Positions 8,043-18,179 of a stretch of DNA of 64,000 nucleotides are shown piece after piece. A program made the position numbers and the translations under genes. The notes under the pieces are model-generated. The model searched no databases. It was not told the origin of the DNA and was given only the letters and a program-made list of their open reading frames with translations. Source of the stretch: Actinopolymorpha singaporensis (GTDB taxonomy: Bacteria > Actinomycetota > Actinomycetes > Propionibacteriales > Actinopolymorphaceae); contig NZ_LT629732.1 of assembly GCF_900104745.1 (NCBI RefSeq), forward strand, positions 124,001 through 188,000, given 5' to 3'. Position 1 is the stretch's first letter, and every line of letters begins with the position of its first letter.

Positions 8043-8678
8043 ATGCAGGCCGAGAGCTTCCCGCCGCCTGACAGGCAGCTTGCCAAGGAGAAGATGCGCC
8101 GCCGCGTACTGGCCCGGCGGGCTCGGCTGCGTCCGCCCGACCTGCAGGCGGCGGCCGTTGCGCTTCGTGACGTGCTGCTCAGCGTGTCCGAGGTGAGCAG
8201 GGCTGCCGTCGTCGCGGCGTACGTCGGGGTGGGCACCGAACCCGGCACGGGTCCGTTGTTGGACGCACTCCGCCAGCGCGGCGTCCGGGTCCTGCTGCCG
8301 GTCCTCGAGCCCGACTTCGACCTCGACTGGGCGGTCTACACCGGACCCGACGGGCTGGTCCGAGCGCCGCGCGGCCTGCTCGAACCGGCCGGCCCACGCC
8401 TCGGCCCCACCGCGGTCGGCACCGCCGACGCCGTCCTCGTGCCGGGGCTCGCCGTCGACCGCTCCGGCATGCGGCTCGGCCGCGGCGGCGGCAGCTACGA
8501 CCGGGTGCTCGGCCGGGCCGCCCGGGAGGCGTTCCGTTGCGCGGTCCTGCACGAGGGTGAGCTCCTGGACGACGACGTGCCCGCCCAGCGGCACGACCAG
8601 CGGGTGCAGGCGGTGGCGCTGCCTTCCGGGCTGGTGCGCTTCCCCCTCGCCAGGCACGAGAACACGCTCAGGGCCTAG
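8043..8678 (+). CDS. 5-formyltetrahydrofolate cyclo-ligase
   Basis: A 211-aa protein with KEKMRRRVLARRARL near the N-terminus, GTEPGTGPLL, and the C-terminal VPGLAVDRSGMRLGRGGGSYDR motif of the 5-FTHF cyclo-ligase family. These enzymes convert 5-formyl-THF to methenyl-THF with ATP. The 204-nt gap to galU must hold both divergent promoters; I see no confident -35/-10 pair there. Confidence 0.92.
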   Translation: MQAESFPPPDRQLAKEKMRRRVLARRARLRPPDLQAAAVALRDVLLSVSEVSRAAVVAAYVGVGTEPGTGPLLDALRQRGVRVLLPVLEPDFDLDWAVYTGPDGLVRAPRGLLEPAGPRLGPTAVGTADAVLVPGLAVDRSGMRLGRGGGSYDRVLGRAAREAFRCAVLHEGELLDDDVPAQRHDQRVQAVALPSGLVRFPLARHENTLRA

Positions 8679-8750
8679 GGTCCGTCCTGAGGTCCGCCGT
8701 TCGCCGGGCCTCCGGGTCGGTACGGAACGGTCCCGAGCGGTACGGATCGG

Positions 8751-11420
8751 CTAGGGAACCAGCGCCTGCAGGTGCGCGGCGGCCCGCTCCACCGCTGGTT
8801 TGGCGTACGGCCAGGCGAACGTGCCGCCGGCCTCCCAGGTTGGGAACTGGTCGTTGTAGTGCCCCGACCCCGGATGCCCGGAGATCCCGGTGAGGTTGAC
8901 CCACCGGGAACGGTCGAAGTCGGCGAGGTCGACCACCATCCGCATCGACGGGACGGCCCGCACGTCGAAGCCGGTCGCGGCGTTCCAGGCCGTCGCCAGC
9001 ACCGCGTCCGTCCCGCCGGGCAGGTCGTATGGCCCGCGGTTGAACAACCGCTCCAGCGGCGCCACCCCGCTTCGCCCGAACGACTGGTCGACGAGTTCCA
9101 GCCGGTGCAGCCGCCCCCACCGCCACTCGGCCGGGTCCTTGGCCAGCCGACGGGTGAGGTCCCGGCGGGCACCCTCCAGCGCCCGGCGCAGGATGTCGTC
9201 GCGGTCCTCGCGTACTCCCTTGGTGCGCACGTCGTCCCACCACTGGCTGTTCGGCTCGCGCAGCAGACCGCGCACGACCTCCCACCACCGGTCACCGCCG
9301 GACGGCCAGGCGGTCCTCGGCAGCTCGTCGTGGAAGGTGTGGCCGAGCAACCTCGCCCAGACCGCGTTGAAGTACGCCGCCGGTGCGGAGTCGGCGCCCT
9401 GGCTGTAGTTCCAGCCCCTGAAGAGCCGCTGTGCCTGCGCGGTGAAGGCATCCACCCGGATCCGCAGGAGGTACGGCACCAGCATGGCGGCCGCCTCGTT
9501 GCGGGTGTCGGTCTGGATGGCCTGCATGTCGGCCACGCCGAGCCGCCCCTTGCGGCGGATCAGCTCGGCGATCAGGTCGCCGATCCGGTCGCTGCGGTAG
9601 CCGTAGGACCAGTGGTCGGCGAGCTGGAAGGGGTACGACGCCGGCGCCACCGCCTGGTTGGCGGTGACGATGTAACCCCGCGGCGGGTCGAACTCGGCCG
9701 GCAGCCGGTCGAAGGGCACCCAGCCGGTCCAGTCGTAGTCGCTGCTCCACCCCGGCACCGGCCAGCGGCCGTCGCTTCCCTTGCGGATCGGGATCCGGCC
9801 CGGCGCCTGGTAGCCGATGTGGCCGTCGACGTCGGCGTAGACGAGGTTCTGCGCCGGTGAGTCGAACAACTCCGCCGCGGCGCGGAAGGACTGCCAGTCG
9901 CGGGCGGCGTCGATGCCGAACAGTGCCTCCGCGGCCCTGCCCGGCTCCAGCGCGGTCCACCGCAGCGCCACCGCGGTCTGCCAGCCGCCGGCGCGCGACC
10001 AGCGGCCGACCCGGGACCCTCCGATCGCACGGCCCACCGAACTGTTCGCGTCGGACAACAGCGGGCCGTGCCGGGTGGACCGGACGATGAGCTCCACCGG
10101 GTGCCGGCCCCTGACCTTGATCGTCTCCCGCCGGGTGGTCAGCGGCTCCCGGGCCCCGTCGTACAGATAGCTGTCGCCGTCGATCCGCTCGACGTAGAGG
10201 TCGGTGACGTCGGCGCCCAGGTTGGTGAGCCCCCACGCGATCCGGTCGTTGTGCCCGATCACCACGCCTGGCATGCCGGAGAAGCCGAAGCCCGCGACAT
10301 CGAACGGACAGTCCTGGCCGACCACGCGGCAGTGCAGGCCGATCTGGTACCACAGCGAGGGCATCTGGGGAGCCAGGTGCGGGTCGTTGGCGAGCATCGG
10401 CTTCCCGGTCGCGGTGTGGGAGCCCGCGACCACCCAGGAGTTCGAGCCGATGCCGGCGTTCGCGCCGTCGCCGACACCGAGCGATGAGGGCGCCGCGGCG
10501 AGGAACGCGCGGGCCTCCCGCAGCGCCCGCGCGGAGTCGGCGGGCAGGTCCGCGCGCAGGTCAGAATTCCGGCCGGCAGTCAGGTCGGCGGGCAGGTCTG
10601 CGGCGGCCGACGGCGAGTCGGGCGCCGGGGTGTCCGACTCGAGCGGGACGCCCGCCACGCGGCCGGGCATCCGGGCCGACCCCGCGCCGGGAACGGGACC
10701 GGACTCGCCCGCGCTGTCCGCCGTCGGCAGCCGGGTGACGATCGGCGGGTGCCGGTCGAAGGGGTACGCGGGGTAGAGCTGGTCGACGCGCTTCGGAGCG
10801 ACCCTGGCCGAGTCGAGCGCCCGGGCGATCTCGTCGTCGAGGTTGCCCCGCAGGTCCCACGCCATCGCCTTCAGCCACGCCAGCGAGTCGACCGGTGACC
10901 AGGGCTCGGGGCGCTGCTCGGGCCCCAGCAGGCCGAGGGTGTACTCCACCGACAGGCGCGAACCGCTGTGGGTGTCGAGGTAGGCGTTGACGCCGTCGGT
11001 GAACGCCAGCAGGTAGCCGCGTACCGACGTCGGCAGCTGGGGGTACTCCTGCGCCGCCACCCGGCGCCAGCCCATCGTGCGCACGAACCTGTCGGTGGAC
11101 ACCAGCCGCGGGCCGAACCACTCCGCCAGCCGCCCGGCGGTGAGGTGCCTCCGGAAGTCCATCTCGTAGAAGCGGTCCTGCGCCTGGACGTACCCCTGGG
11201 CCTGGAACAGGTCCTCGGGGGTGTCGGCGTAGATCTGCGGTACGCCCTGCGCGTCGCGCCGGACCTCCACGGCGGCGGACAGGCCGGGCAGCCGCGCCTC
11301 ACCGTCGTACCCGGGAAGCGACCGCCGAACCGCGACGATCACGGCGGCGCTGCCCGCGACCAGAACGAGCGCGAGCAGGGTCGCCAGGGCGACCGCGAGG
11401 CGCACCAGTCGTCGTTGCAC
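8751..11420 (-). CDS. Penicillin acylase family (Ntn-hydrolase), membrane-anchored or exported
   Basis: An 889-aa protein. A hydrophobic N-terminal segment (LAVALATLLALVLVAGSAAVIV) is followed by the alpha-chain region (AQGYVQAQDRFYEMDFRR), a Gly/Asp/Ala-rich linker around residues 275-320, and the beta-chain start GIGSNSWVVAGSHT. In this family the enzyme self-cleaves before a Ser, here probably Ser326 of GSNSW, which becomes the N-terminal nucleophile. NDPHLA and the later YADVDGHIGYQAPG fit. Members hydrolyse amide bonds of acylated molecules, including quorum signals or beta-lactams; substrate unknown. GTG 11420 is preferred because it immediately precedes the membrane segment; a longer start at 11528 is possible. 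Confidence 0.9.
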   Translation of the reverse strand: MQRRLVRLAVALATLLALVLVAGSAAVIVAVRRSLPGYDGEARLPGLSAAVEVRRDAQGVPQIYADTPEDLFQAQGYVQAQDRFYEMDFRRHLTAGRLAEWFGPRLVSTDRFVRTMGWRRVAAQEYPQLPTSVRGYLLAFTDGVNAYLDTHSGSRLSVEYTLGLLGPEQRPEPWSPVDSLAWLKAMAWDLRGNLDDEIARALDSARVAPKRVDQLYPAYPFDRHPPIVTRLPTADSAGESGPVPGAGSARMPGRVAGVPLESDTPAPDSPSAAADLPADLTAGRNSDLRADLPADSARALREARAFLAAAPSSLGVGDGANAGIGSNSWVVAGSHTATGKPMLANDPHLAPQMPSLWYQIGLHCRVVGQDCPFDVAGFGFSGMPGVVIGHNDRIAWGLTNLGADVTDLYVERIDGDSYLYDGAREPLTTRRETIKVRGRHPVELIVRSTRHGPLLSDANSSVGRAIGGSRVGRWSRAGGWQTAVALRWTALEPGRAAEALFGIDAARDWQSFRAAAELFDSPAQNLVYADVDGHIGYQAPGRIPIRKGSDGRWPVPGWSSDYDWTGWVPFDRLPAEFDPPRGYIVTANQAVAPASYPFQLADHWSYGYRSDRIGDLIAELIRRKGRLGVADMQAIQTDTRNEAAAMLVPYLLRIRVDAFTAQAQRLFRGWNYSQGADSAPAAYFNAVWARLLGHTFHDELPRTAWPSGGDRWWEVVRGLLREPNSQWWDDVRTKGVREDRDDILRRALEGARRDLTRRLAKDPAEWRWGRLHRLELVDQSFGRSGVAPLERLFNRGPYDLPGGTDAVLATAWNAATGFDVRAVPSMRMVVDLADFDRSRWVNLTGISGHPGSGHYNDQFPTWEAGGTFAWPYAKPAVERAAAHLQALVP

Positions 11421-12495
11421 GCTCCGCAGCCTAGTGGTTACACCAGGACGTTCAGGGCACGTCCAGGACACGCCCCGGACACCCCGGACGACGATCACAG
11501 CGGCCGCGACCGGCGGCGCAACAGCCACGGCCCACCGCCCGTAGCCCGCCGCCGCGGGCGGACCGGCCGGGAATTCGGCGCACGGCGATTAACGGAAATG
11601 CGGGAAAGCCGCCGCCGGAGAAACAAAAAACGGCAGCACAATTGAACGACGACAAAACCAGGCGCCTCGAAGAATAGCCCCCGACCGCCGTCGGTCGCGG
11701 AAGTATGGCACAACATCCGCAACGCCGTGGTCAAGAGGTGAACGTAGAGCCGGATCCGCGACGTCCCGGATCCGAAGGGTGGCCACCCGCCCTCGACCGG
11801 GACCGGCCAAGAACTTCACCGGGACCCCTTGCACTACAGGGCTTCCGACCGGTATAAGCAGATCACTTCGCTGGCTTCCGACCGCCCGGCCGGGGCGTCC
11901 GAGAAGGTCTGTGTGGGATCGATTCCAGCACGTAGCGCATTCTTGCCACAACCGGTTGTAGTTCCTTCCACATTCTGACGTTTAGTTTCTTCCAGACCCT
12001 TGGAACCCCGCCCCGGGCGGCATTAACATGCCCGAAATTACGCGCAGGTCTCCGAGTTGGGAGGCCTGACGCGCAGTGTCCGGAAGAGGTAACGAGACGG
12101 TCGCAAAACGATGACAATTCACCAGCACGCAACGCGGGTTCTGCGGGGGGATGCTCCCCGCCAGTGCCGTGCTGCCGTCTGCGCACCGCATGGCTCGCGC
12201 CGATGCGCTGGGCCTGTCGCCTCGGCGAGCCGGGCATGACCAACTTCACGACGCCGGGGGCCACGCCCACCAGGGCCGCCGCCCACCGCGCCGTCGTGAC
12301 ACCGGGGGGCGCCTGCGTTGGCTCTCTCCTGACCACTGCACAACGCGCACACGTATCCACGCGACCGGGGCGTCCAGATCGTCCTGCGGTGGGATCGCGC
12401 GGTACTGAATCACTTCGGGTTCGGCCAGTCGGCAACCTCCGGCGGTCCCTCGGGATGCCGGCCCGCAGCGCCTTGAAGGAAAGGGCACAGATCAA
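11421..12495. other. Long intergenic region upstream of the ABC transporter operon
   Basis: About 1.07 kb without a convincing gene on either strand. Parts are less GC-rich than the surroundings (11570-11720 and 11930-12130, with A-rich runs such as GAAACAAAAAACGG). A perfect 12-bp palindrome lies at 11948. The last 300 bp is GC-rich and ends with AAGGAAAGGG before the ATG at 12496. It probably holds divergent promoters for the acylase and the transporter, and a long 5' leader or upstream operators. Confidence 0.5.
11948..11959. promoter_or_regulatory. Perfect palindrome ACAACCGGTTGT, candidate operator
   Basis: A 12-bp perfect palindrome with a CG step at its centre, in a locally AT-richer stretch about 540 nt upstream of the substrate-binding-protein gene. 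Palindromes with a central CG are typical of LacI-family operators controlling sugar-uptake genes. The regulator is not encoded nearby, so this is inference. Confidence 0.4.
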
Positions 12496-14655
12496 ATGAC
12501 CGGAAAGGCCATGCTCAACCGGCGGACGTTCCTTTACGGGTCCGCCGCCGCCGCAGGTGGCGTCATGCTCGGTGCGTGTTCGAGCGGCGGAGGCTCGACC
12601 TCCGGTGGCGGCCCGAAGAAGGGGTCGGGCGGTGGTGGTGGCGGCAACACCACGGCCGCCAAGGGTTCGGAGACGAAGGCACTTCCCAAGCCGTCGAAGT
12701 TCCAGGAAGCTCCGATGCTCGCCGAGCAGGTGAAGGCGGGCAAGCTGGACGCGCTTGAGAAGCGTCTCCCCGAGAACCCCTTCGTGATTCCCCACAAGTG
12801 GGTCAAGCCGGGCAAGTACGGCGGCAACCTGCTGATGATCAGCCCCTCCGCCACCGGTGGTGCGATCGACGCCTCCAACAAGGAGTACATGTACGGCCAC
12901 ACGCTGCTGCGTTGGCTGAACGACGGTCTGGCCATCACCGGTGGACTGGTCGAGTCCTGGGAGCACAACGCCGACGCCAGCGAGTGGACCCTGCACTTCC
13001 GCAAGGGCCTGCGCTGGTCGGACGGGCACCCCTGGTCCACCGAGGACATCATGTTCTGGTGGAACGACCTGGTGCTCAACACCGATCACAGTGAGACTCC
13101 GCCGGACGAGTGCAAGTCGGGCACCGGCAAGGTCGCCCAGCTGAGCGCGCCGGACGAGAACACCCTCAAGATGAAGTTCGACGCCCCCGCGCCGCTGACC
13201 GCCGACCGGCTGGCCATGTGGGTGAAGGGCACGAACGGCAACGGGCCCAAGTGGATGGTGCCGGCGCACTTCGCCAAGCAGTACCACCCGAAGTACAACA
13301 AGAAGGTCGGCAAGAACTGGGCATCGGCCGGCGGGCTCTTCGAGACCAAGGTCGATTTCTCGCGCAACCCCGACTGCCCGACCATGACCGGGTGGCGCCT
13401 CAAGTCCCTCAAGGAGGGGCGCACGATCGTCTGGGAGCGCAACCCCTACTACCACTGCGTCATGCCGAACGGCGACCAGCTCCCGTACGTCGACACCCTC
13501 AACATGTCGATCGTCCAGGACAAGCAGGTCGGCAAGCTGCAGATGCAGCAGGGCAAGCTCGACTACGTGCACGGCGCGTTCTTCGGTGTGGACCTGCCCG
13601 ACATCTCCGCGATGAAGCAGTCGGCCAACACGTCCAAGCTGGACGTGATCTTGTGGGACGGCGGCTCGGGCACGAGCTCGGTCTTCTTCTTCAACTACGA
13701 CCACAAGGACCCGAAGTTCCGCAAGCTCATCCGGGAGCCGAAGTTCCGCAAGGCGCTGTCGATGGCGACCAACCGGGCCGACATCCAGAAGGCGATCTAC
13801 TTCAACACCGGTGAGAAGACCACCGGCACGCTGAGCCCGAAGGCCAAGGAGTACGTCGCCTACGACGAGGGCAAGCAGGTCTACCAGCAGTGGCGGGACT
13901 CCGCGCTGAAGTACGACCCGGAGGCGGCCAAGAAGCTGCTGGACGAGCTCGGCGTCGTCGACAAGGACGGCGACGGCTTCCGCGAGTTCCCCGACGGCAG
14001 CAAGCTGAAGATCTCGCTGGACTACCCCGCCGACACGGTGGACGAGCACAAGAAGAAGAACGCCTACCTCGAGCGGGACTGGAAGGCCATCGGCATCAAG
14101 GCCCAGCAGAACCCCGTCACGCCGGAGGGCTGGGGCGACCTGTGGAACACCGGCAAGCTCACCTCCACCACCGCGTGGGAGGTGGGTGACGGCCCCAACC
14201 ACCTCGTCTACCCGCAGTGGCTGGTGCCGATCGAGAACAGCCGGTACTGCCCGCTCGAAGGTCAGTGGTACAACGTCCGCGGCACGCCCGACGAGGGCAA
14301 GCAGTTGAACGTCGACCCGTTCAAGCGGACGCCGCCGCGGATGGAGCCCGAGAAGGGCGGTCCGATCGAGCAGCTGTGGAAGATCTACGACAAGACCAAG
14401 GTCGAGCCGGACGAGATGAAGCGGACCAAGATGGTGTGGGACATGATCAAGATTCATGTCGAGCACGGTCCGTTCTTCCAGGGCTCGGTCGCCAACACTC
14501 CTCGGGTCGTACTCGCCCGCCAGGGCCTGATGAACATCCCGAAGAAGGAAAACCTCGCCCAGGGTGGGTTCGCCAACCCGTGGATCCACCCCACACCGGC
14601 GGTCTATGACCCCGAGACCTTCTTCTGGGACAACCCCGACCAGCACAAGGTCTAA
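12496..14655 (+). CDS. ABC transporter family-5 substrate-binding lipoprotein (Tat signal)
   Basis: A 719-aa protein. The N-terminus MLNRRTFLYGSAAAAGGVML has a twin-arginine motif and is followed by the lipobox LGAC, so it should be exported folded by Tat and lipid-anchored. A Ser/Gly linker precedes the SBP_bac_5 domain (GGLVESWEHNADASEWTLHFRKGLRWSDG). Family-5 proteins bind peptides, nickel or oligosaccharides; the large size resembles oligosaccharide-binding members, but the ligand cannot be assigned. It is the first gene of an operon with two permeases and two ATPases. Codon use is strongly biased (AAG, GAG, CTG), suggesting high expression. Confidence 0.92.
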   Translation: MTGKAMLNRRTFLYGSAAAAGGVMLGACSSGGGSTSGGGPKKGSGGGGGGNTTAAKGSETKALPKPSKFQEAPMLAEQVKAGKLDALEKRLPENPFVIPHKWVKPGKYGGNLLMISPSATGGAIDASNKEYMYGHTLLRWLNDGLAITGGLVESWEHNADASEWTLHFRKGLRWSDGHPWSTEDIMFWWNDLVLNTDHSETPPDECKSGTGKVAQLSAPDENTLKMKFDAPAPLTADRLAMWVKGTNGNGPKWMVPAHFAKQYHPKYNKKVGKNWASAGGLFETKVDFSRNPDCPTMTGWRLKSLKEGRTIVWERNPYYHCVMPNGDQLPYVDTLNMSIVQDKQVGKLQMQQGKLDYVHGAFFGVDLPDISAMKQSANTSKLDVILWDGGSGTSSVFFFNYDHKDPKFRKLIREPKFRKALSMATNRADIQKAIYFNTGEKTTGTLSPKAKEYVAYDEGKQVYQQWRDSALKYDPEAAKKLLDELGVVDKDGDGFREFPDGSKLKISLDYPADTVDEHKKKNAYLERDWKAIGIKAQQNPVTPEGWGDLWNTGKLTSTTAWEVGDGPNHLVYPQWLVPIENSRYCPLEGQWYNVRGTPDEGKQLNVDPFKRTPPRMEPEKGGPIEQLWKIYDKTKVEPDEMKRTKMVWDMIKIHVEHGPFFQGSVANTPRVVLARQGLMNIPKKENLAQGGFANPWIHPTPAVYDPETFFWDNPDQHKV

Positions 14656-14666
14656 GGCGCACACGT

Positions 14667-14696
14667 GGGTGGGGGCGCCGATCGGCGCCCCCACCC
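14667..14696. terminator. 30-bp perfect palindrome between the binding protein and first permease
   Basis: The sequence from GGGTGGGGGCGCC to its exact complement is a 30-nt perfect palindrome beginning 11 nt after the stop of the binding-protein gene. It can form a very stable RNA hairpin. In binding-protein operons such hairpins attenuate downstream transcription or protect the 5' transcript, so the binding protein is made in excess over the permeases. That role is inferred. Confidence 0.7.
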
Positions 14697-14742
14697 TCTG
14701 CCGCCTCGCCCCACCGGGATCGACTGATCGGGAGACGCACAG

Positions 14743-15729
14743 ATGGTCGTTTTCATTGTTCGGCGTTTGCTCTACATGATCCTCACGCTCTTCATCATCT
14801 CGATCGTCAGCTTCGTGATGATCCAGGCGCCGCCCGGAGACGCACTGACGGCCGAGATCCAGCGACTGCGCAGTATCGGCAACAACGTGTCGCAGGACCA
14901 GATCGACGCTCTCAAGACGCGCTACGGCCTGGACGACCCGGTGATGGTGAAGTACGGCAAGTGGATCGGCGGTTTCGTGAAGGGCGACTTCGGTCAGTCG
15001 TTCACCTACCGCCAGCCGGTCGGCGACCTCATCTGGGGCCGTCTCGGGCTCTCGGTCATGCTCGCCGGCGGCGCGCTCGTCATCGCCTGGTTGATAGCCA
15101 TACCCATCGGGGTCTACTCAGCGACCCATCGATATTCGTTACCCGACTACATCATCACTCTGTTCCAGTTCATCGGCGTGGCCGTGCCCGAGTTCCTGCT
15201 GGCACTGGTCGTCCTGGTGTTCGCCGCGAGGTTCCTGGGGTCCGACGTCGGCGGGTTGTTCTCCGCGCAGTATCAGGACGCCCCCTGGAGCGGCGCGAAG
15301 TTCGTCGACTTCCTCAAGCACCTGTGGATTCCGCTGGTCGTCATCTCCGCGAGCAGCACCGCCTGGCTCACCCGCGTGATGCGGGCCAACCTGCTGGACG
15401 TTCTGAACCAGCAGTACGTCCAGACCGCCCGTGCGAAGGGCGTCCTGGAACGCCGGGTGATCTGGAAGCACGCCACCCGCAACGCCGTGCACCCGCTCAT
15501 CATGGCGCTGGGTACGACGTTGCCGGTCCTCATCTCCGGTGAGGCGATCGTGAGCATCGTGCTCAACCTGCCCACGACCGGACCGCTGTACCTGCAGGCG
15601 CTGCTGAACCAGGACATGTATCTTGCGGCCACGCTGCTGATGTTCTTGTCGATGCTGCTGATCGTCGGCAACCTGCTCGCCGACATCGCACTGGCCTGGG
15701 TCGACCCCCGGGCCCGGTCCGCCGAGTGA
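14743..15729 (+). CDS. ABC transporter permease, DppB/OppB type
   Basis: A 328-aa integral membrane protein starting MVVFIVRRLLYMILTLFII, with about six transmembrane segments and the BPD_transp_1 EAA-like loop RAKGVLERRVIWKHATRNAVHPLI that contacts the ATPase. DppB-type features include MIQAPPGDAL after the first segment and YGLDDPVMVKYGKW. It forms the translocation pore with the next gene. Confidence 0.93.
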   Translation: MVVFIVRRLLYMILTLFIISIVSFVMIQAPPGDALTAEIQRLRSIGNNVSQDQIDALKTRYGLDDPVMVKYGKWIGGFVKGDFGQSFTYRQPVGDLIWGRLGLSVMLAGGALVIAWLIAIPIGVYSATHRYSLPDYIITLFQFIGVAVPEFLLALVVLVFAARFLGSDVGGLFSAQYQDAPWSGAKFVDFLKHLWIPLVVISASSTAWLTRVMRANLLDVLNQQYVQTARAKGVLERRVIWKHATRNAVHPLIMALGTTLPVLISGEAIVSIVLNLPTTGPLYLQALLNQDMYLAATLLMFLSMLLIVGNLLADIALAWVDPRARSAE

Positions 15730-15742
15730 GAGGGCGCCACTG

Positions 15743-16861
15743 ATGGCGATTCTGCAAGAACCAATCTCCCAAGAGCACGCGGCGCCCGTGGAGAAGGGCT
15801 CCGACGTCGGCGAGATCCCCCAGTGGCGGTTGATGGCGCGGCGCTTCAAGCAGAGCAAGCTCGCGGTGGCCGGCGGGATCATTCTGCTGGTGATGTACGG
15901 CATCGCGTTGTTCGCGCCGTTCCTCGCGCCGTACGACGCGAACGCCGTCAACTCCGACCGGGCCAACGCCTCACCGGCGAAGCTCACCTGGAAGGGCGGG
16001 CCGGCGGTCTGCGGCGTGGCCCAGACGCTGAACAAGGACACCTTCACCTGGGAGTACAAGACCGACTGCAACAAGCCGACGCCCATCCACTTCTTCGTCA
16101 AGGGTGCCGACTACAAGATCTTCGGTCTCATCCCGACCACCACGCACCTGTTCGGGGTGGACAAGCCCAACACCGTCTACGTCTGGGGCGCCGACGACCA
16201 GGGCCGGGACATCTTCAGCCGTACGATCATCGGCTCGCGGGTCTCCCTGACCATCGGTCTGGTGGGTGTCGGTATCGGCACGATCCTGGGCGCCATCATC
16301 GGCACGATCTCCGGCTACTTCGGTGGCCTCGTGGACAACGCCCTCCAGCGCATCATCGAGATCATCCTCTCGGTGCCGACGCTGCCGCTGTGGGCGATGC
16401 TGGCGGCGATCCTTCCCCGCGACATGACGGTGACCAAGCGATATCTGTTCATCACCGTCATCCTGTCGCTGGTGGGCTGGGCAGGCCTGGCCCGGCAGAT
16501 CCGCGGAAAGGTGATGTCGTACGCCGGTGCGGACTACGTGGCCGCGGCCCGGGCCGCCGGCAGCGGGCACGCCCGGGTCATCCTCACCCACATGGTGCCC
16601 AACGCGATCAGCCACCTGGTGGTGGTGACCATGCTGGCGATTCCGACGACCATCATCGCCGAGACGTCGCTGTCGTTCCTCGGTATCGGCATGCTTCCAC
16701 CGGCGGTCAGCTGGGGTGTGCTCCTGCAGGACGCGCAGAAGGTGCAGGCCGTCCAGCAGTACCCCTGGATGCTCATCCCCGCCGTGGCGGTGGTGCTGGC
16801 GGTGACGTGTTACCAGCTGCTCGGTGACGGCGTACGCGACGCGGTGGACCCCTATGGCTAG
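15743..16861 (+). CDS. ABC transporter permease, DppC/OppC type
   Basis: A 372-aa protein with an N-terminal cytoplasmic stretch and a first TM (LAVAGGIILLVMYGIALFAPF). A roughly 100-residue external segment follows with GADDQGRDIFSRTIIGSRVS, the OppC_N/DppC signature. Further TMs carry the EAA loop ARAAGSGHARVILTHMVPNAISHL. It follows the DppB-type permease by 13 nt. The external insert (residues ~65-150) is longer than in E. coli DppC, as in other actinobacterial family-5 systems. Confidence 0.93.
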   Translation: MAILQEPISQEHAAPVEKGSDVGEIPQWRLMARRFKQSKLAVAGGIILLVMYGIALFAPFLAPYDANAVNSDRANASPAKLTWKGGPAVCGVAQTLNKDTFTWEYKTDCNKPTPIHFFVKGADYKIFGLIPTTTHLFGVDKPNTVYVWGADDQGRDIFSRTIIGSRVSLTIGLVGVGIGTILGAIIGTISGYFGGLVDNALQRIIEIILSVPTLPLWAMLAAILPRDMTVTKRYLFITVILSLVGWAGLARQIRGKVMSYAGADYVAAARAAGSGHARVILTHMVPNAISHLVVVTMLAIPTTIIAETSLSFLGIGMLPPAVSWGVLLQDAQKVQAVQQYPWMLIPAVAVVLAVTCYQLLGDGVRDAVDPYG

Positions 16862-16962
16862 GCCGTACCCGCACACCATCGGCATCCGCGGCACGAGCGA
16901 GGCGGGGCGCCACCTGGGCGTCCCGGCCTCGTTCGGCAACGAGGAGAGACAGGGGTCTCGAC

Positions 16963-18171
16963 ATGAGTGAGGCAACCATCAGCAACCCCTCCACCAAGAT
17001 GGCCGCCGACGCCGTCGTCAGCGTCCGCGACCTGCAGGTGGAGTTCCCGACCCAGATCGGCGTCGTACGGGCGCTGAACGGCGTCACCTTCGACGTTCCC
17101 CGCGGCCGGGTCCTCGGGATCGTCGGCGAGAGCGGCTCCGGCAAGAGCGTCACCGCCCGCGCGATCCTGCGGATCATCGAGCGGCCGGGCCGGATCACCA
17201 ACGGCGACATCCTGTTCCGGCCTGGTCTGGAACGGAAGGGCGGTGGCCGGGCCACCAAGCGCAACCGGGGCCGCACAGGAGGGGCCAAGGAAGCCGCGCC
17301 CGAGGCCGGCACGACGGACGGGAGCGACACCGCGACGCGGGCGCCCGCCGAGAACTCCCAGGGCGTGGTCGACCTGACCTCGCTCGACCCGACCGGTGAC
17401 CGGATCCGGGCCATCCGCGGCCAGGAGATCTCGATGATCTTCCAGGAGCCGATGACCTCGCTGAACCCCGTCTACACCGTGGGCGACCAGATCGCCGAGG
17501 CGATCCTGCTCCACCAGACGCCGGACCGGAACGAGGCCAACAAGCGGTCCGTGGAGATGCTGCGCCGGGTGGGCATGCCCAACCCCGAGCGCATCGCCAA
17601 GAGCTATCCCCACCAGCTCAGTGGTGGTATGCGTCAACGCGCGATGATCGCGATGGCGCTGTCGTGCACGCCGACCCTGCTGATCGCCGACGAGCCGACC
17701 ACTGCGCTCGACGTGACCACCGAGGCGCAGATCCTGGAGCTGATGCGCGAGCTGCAGGACGAGTACGGCATGTCGATCATGTTCATCACCCACAGCATGG
17801 GCGTCGTGGCCCAGTTGTGCGACGAGGTGGTCGTCATGTACCTCGGGCGGGTGGTCGAACGCGCTCCGGTCGACGACATCTTCCACGACCCGAAGCACCC
17901 CTACACCGTCTCGCTGCTGCGGTCGATCCCCCGGATCGGCGTCAACCGCGGGACGCCGCTGGAGGTCATCAAGGGCTCGGTGCCCGATCCGTACTCCGTC
18001 GTTCCGGGCTGCCCCTTCCACCCGCGCTGTCCAAGTGCGATGAAGGGGTTGTGCGACACGGTGCTGCCGATCGAGGCTCCGGTGGAAGGAAAACCCGACC
18101 ACAACGTGCGGTGCCACCTCTACCCGGGCAGCACACCTGCCGAGGCCGCGTCCGCCGCCGCGGGCAAGTAG
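16963..18171 (+). CDS. ABC transporter ATP-binding protein, DppD/OppD type, with a charged insert
   Basis: A 402-aa ATPase: Walker [10 protein letters not shown]-loop [12 protein letters not shown], signature LSGGMRQR, Walker [12 protein letters not shown] and H-loop ITHSMG. The C-terminus has the oligopeptide-ATPase Cys motif [15 protein letters not shown]. Between Walker A and the Q-loop, around residues 87-145, sits an unusual hydrophilic insert rich in Arg, Gly, Thr and Glu ([20 protein letters not shown]) in place of a few residues normally found there. It pairs with the next ATPase. Confidence 0.93.
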   Translation: MSEATISNPSTKMAADAVVSVRDLQVEFPTQIGVVRALNGVTFDVPRGRVLGIVGESGSGKSVTARAILRIIERPGRITNGDILFRPGLERKGGGRATKRNRGRTGGAKEAAPEAGTTDGSDTATRAPAENSQGVVDLTSLDPTGDRIRAIRGQEISMIFQEPMTSLNPVYTVGDQIAEAILLHQTPDRNEANKRSVEMLRRVGMPNPERIAKSYPHQLSGGMRQRAMIAMALSCTPTLLIADEPTTALDVTTEAQILELMRELQDEYGMSIMFITHSMGVVAQLCDEVVVMYLGRVVERAPVDDIFHDPKHPYTVSLLRSIPRIGVNRGTPLEVIKGSVPDPYSVVPGCPFHPRCPSAMKGLCDTVLPIEAPVEGKPDHNVRCHLYPGSTPAEAASAAAGK

Positions 18172-18179
18172 GAGGAATC

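Noticed and set aside
11863-14694. 943-codon open frame on the minus strand opposite the substrate-binding-protein gene
   Set aside because: The plus-strand product has a Tat signal, lipobox and a family-5 fold; the minus frame has repetitive Val/Leu/Gly/Arg composition and no domain.
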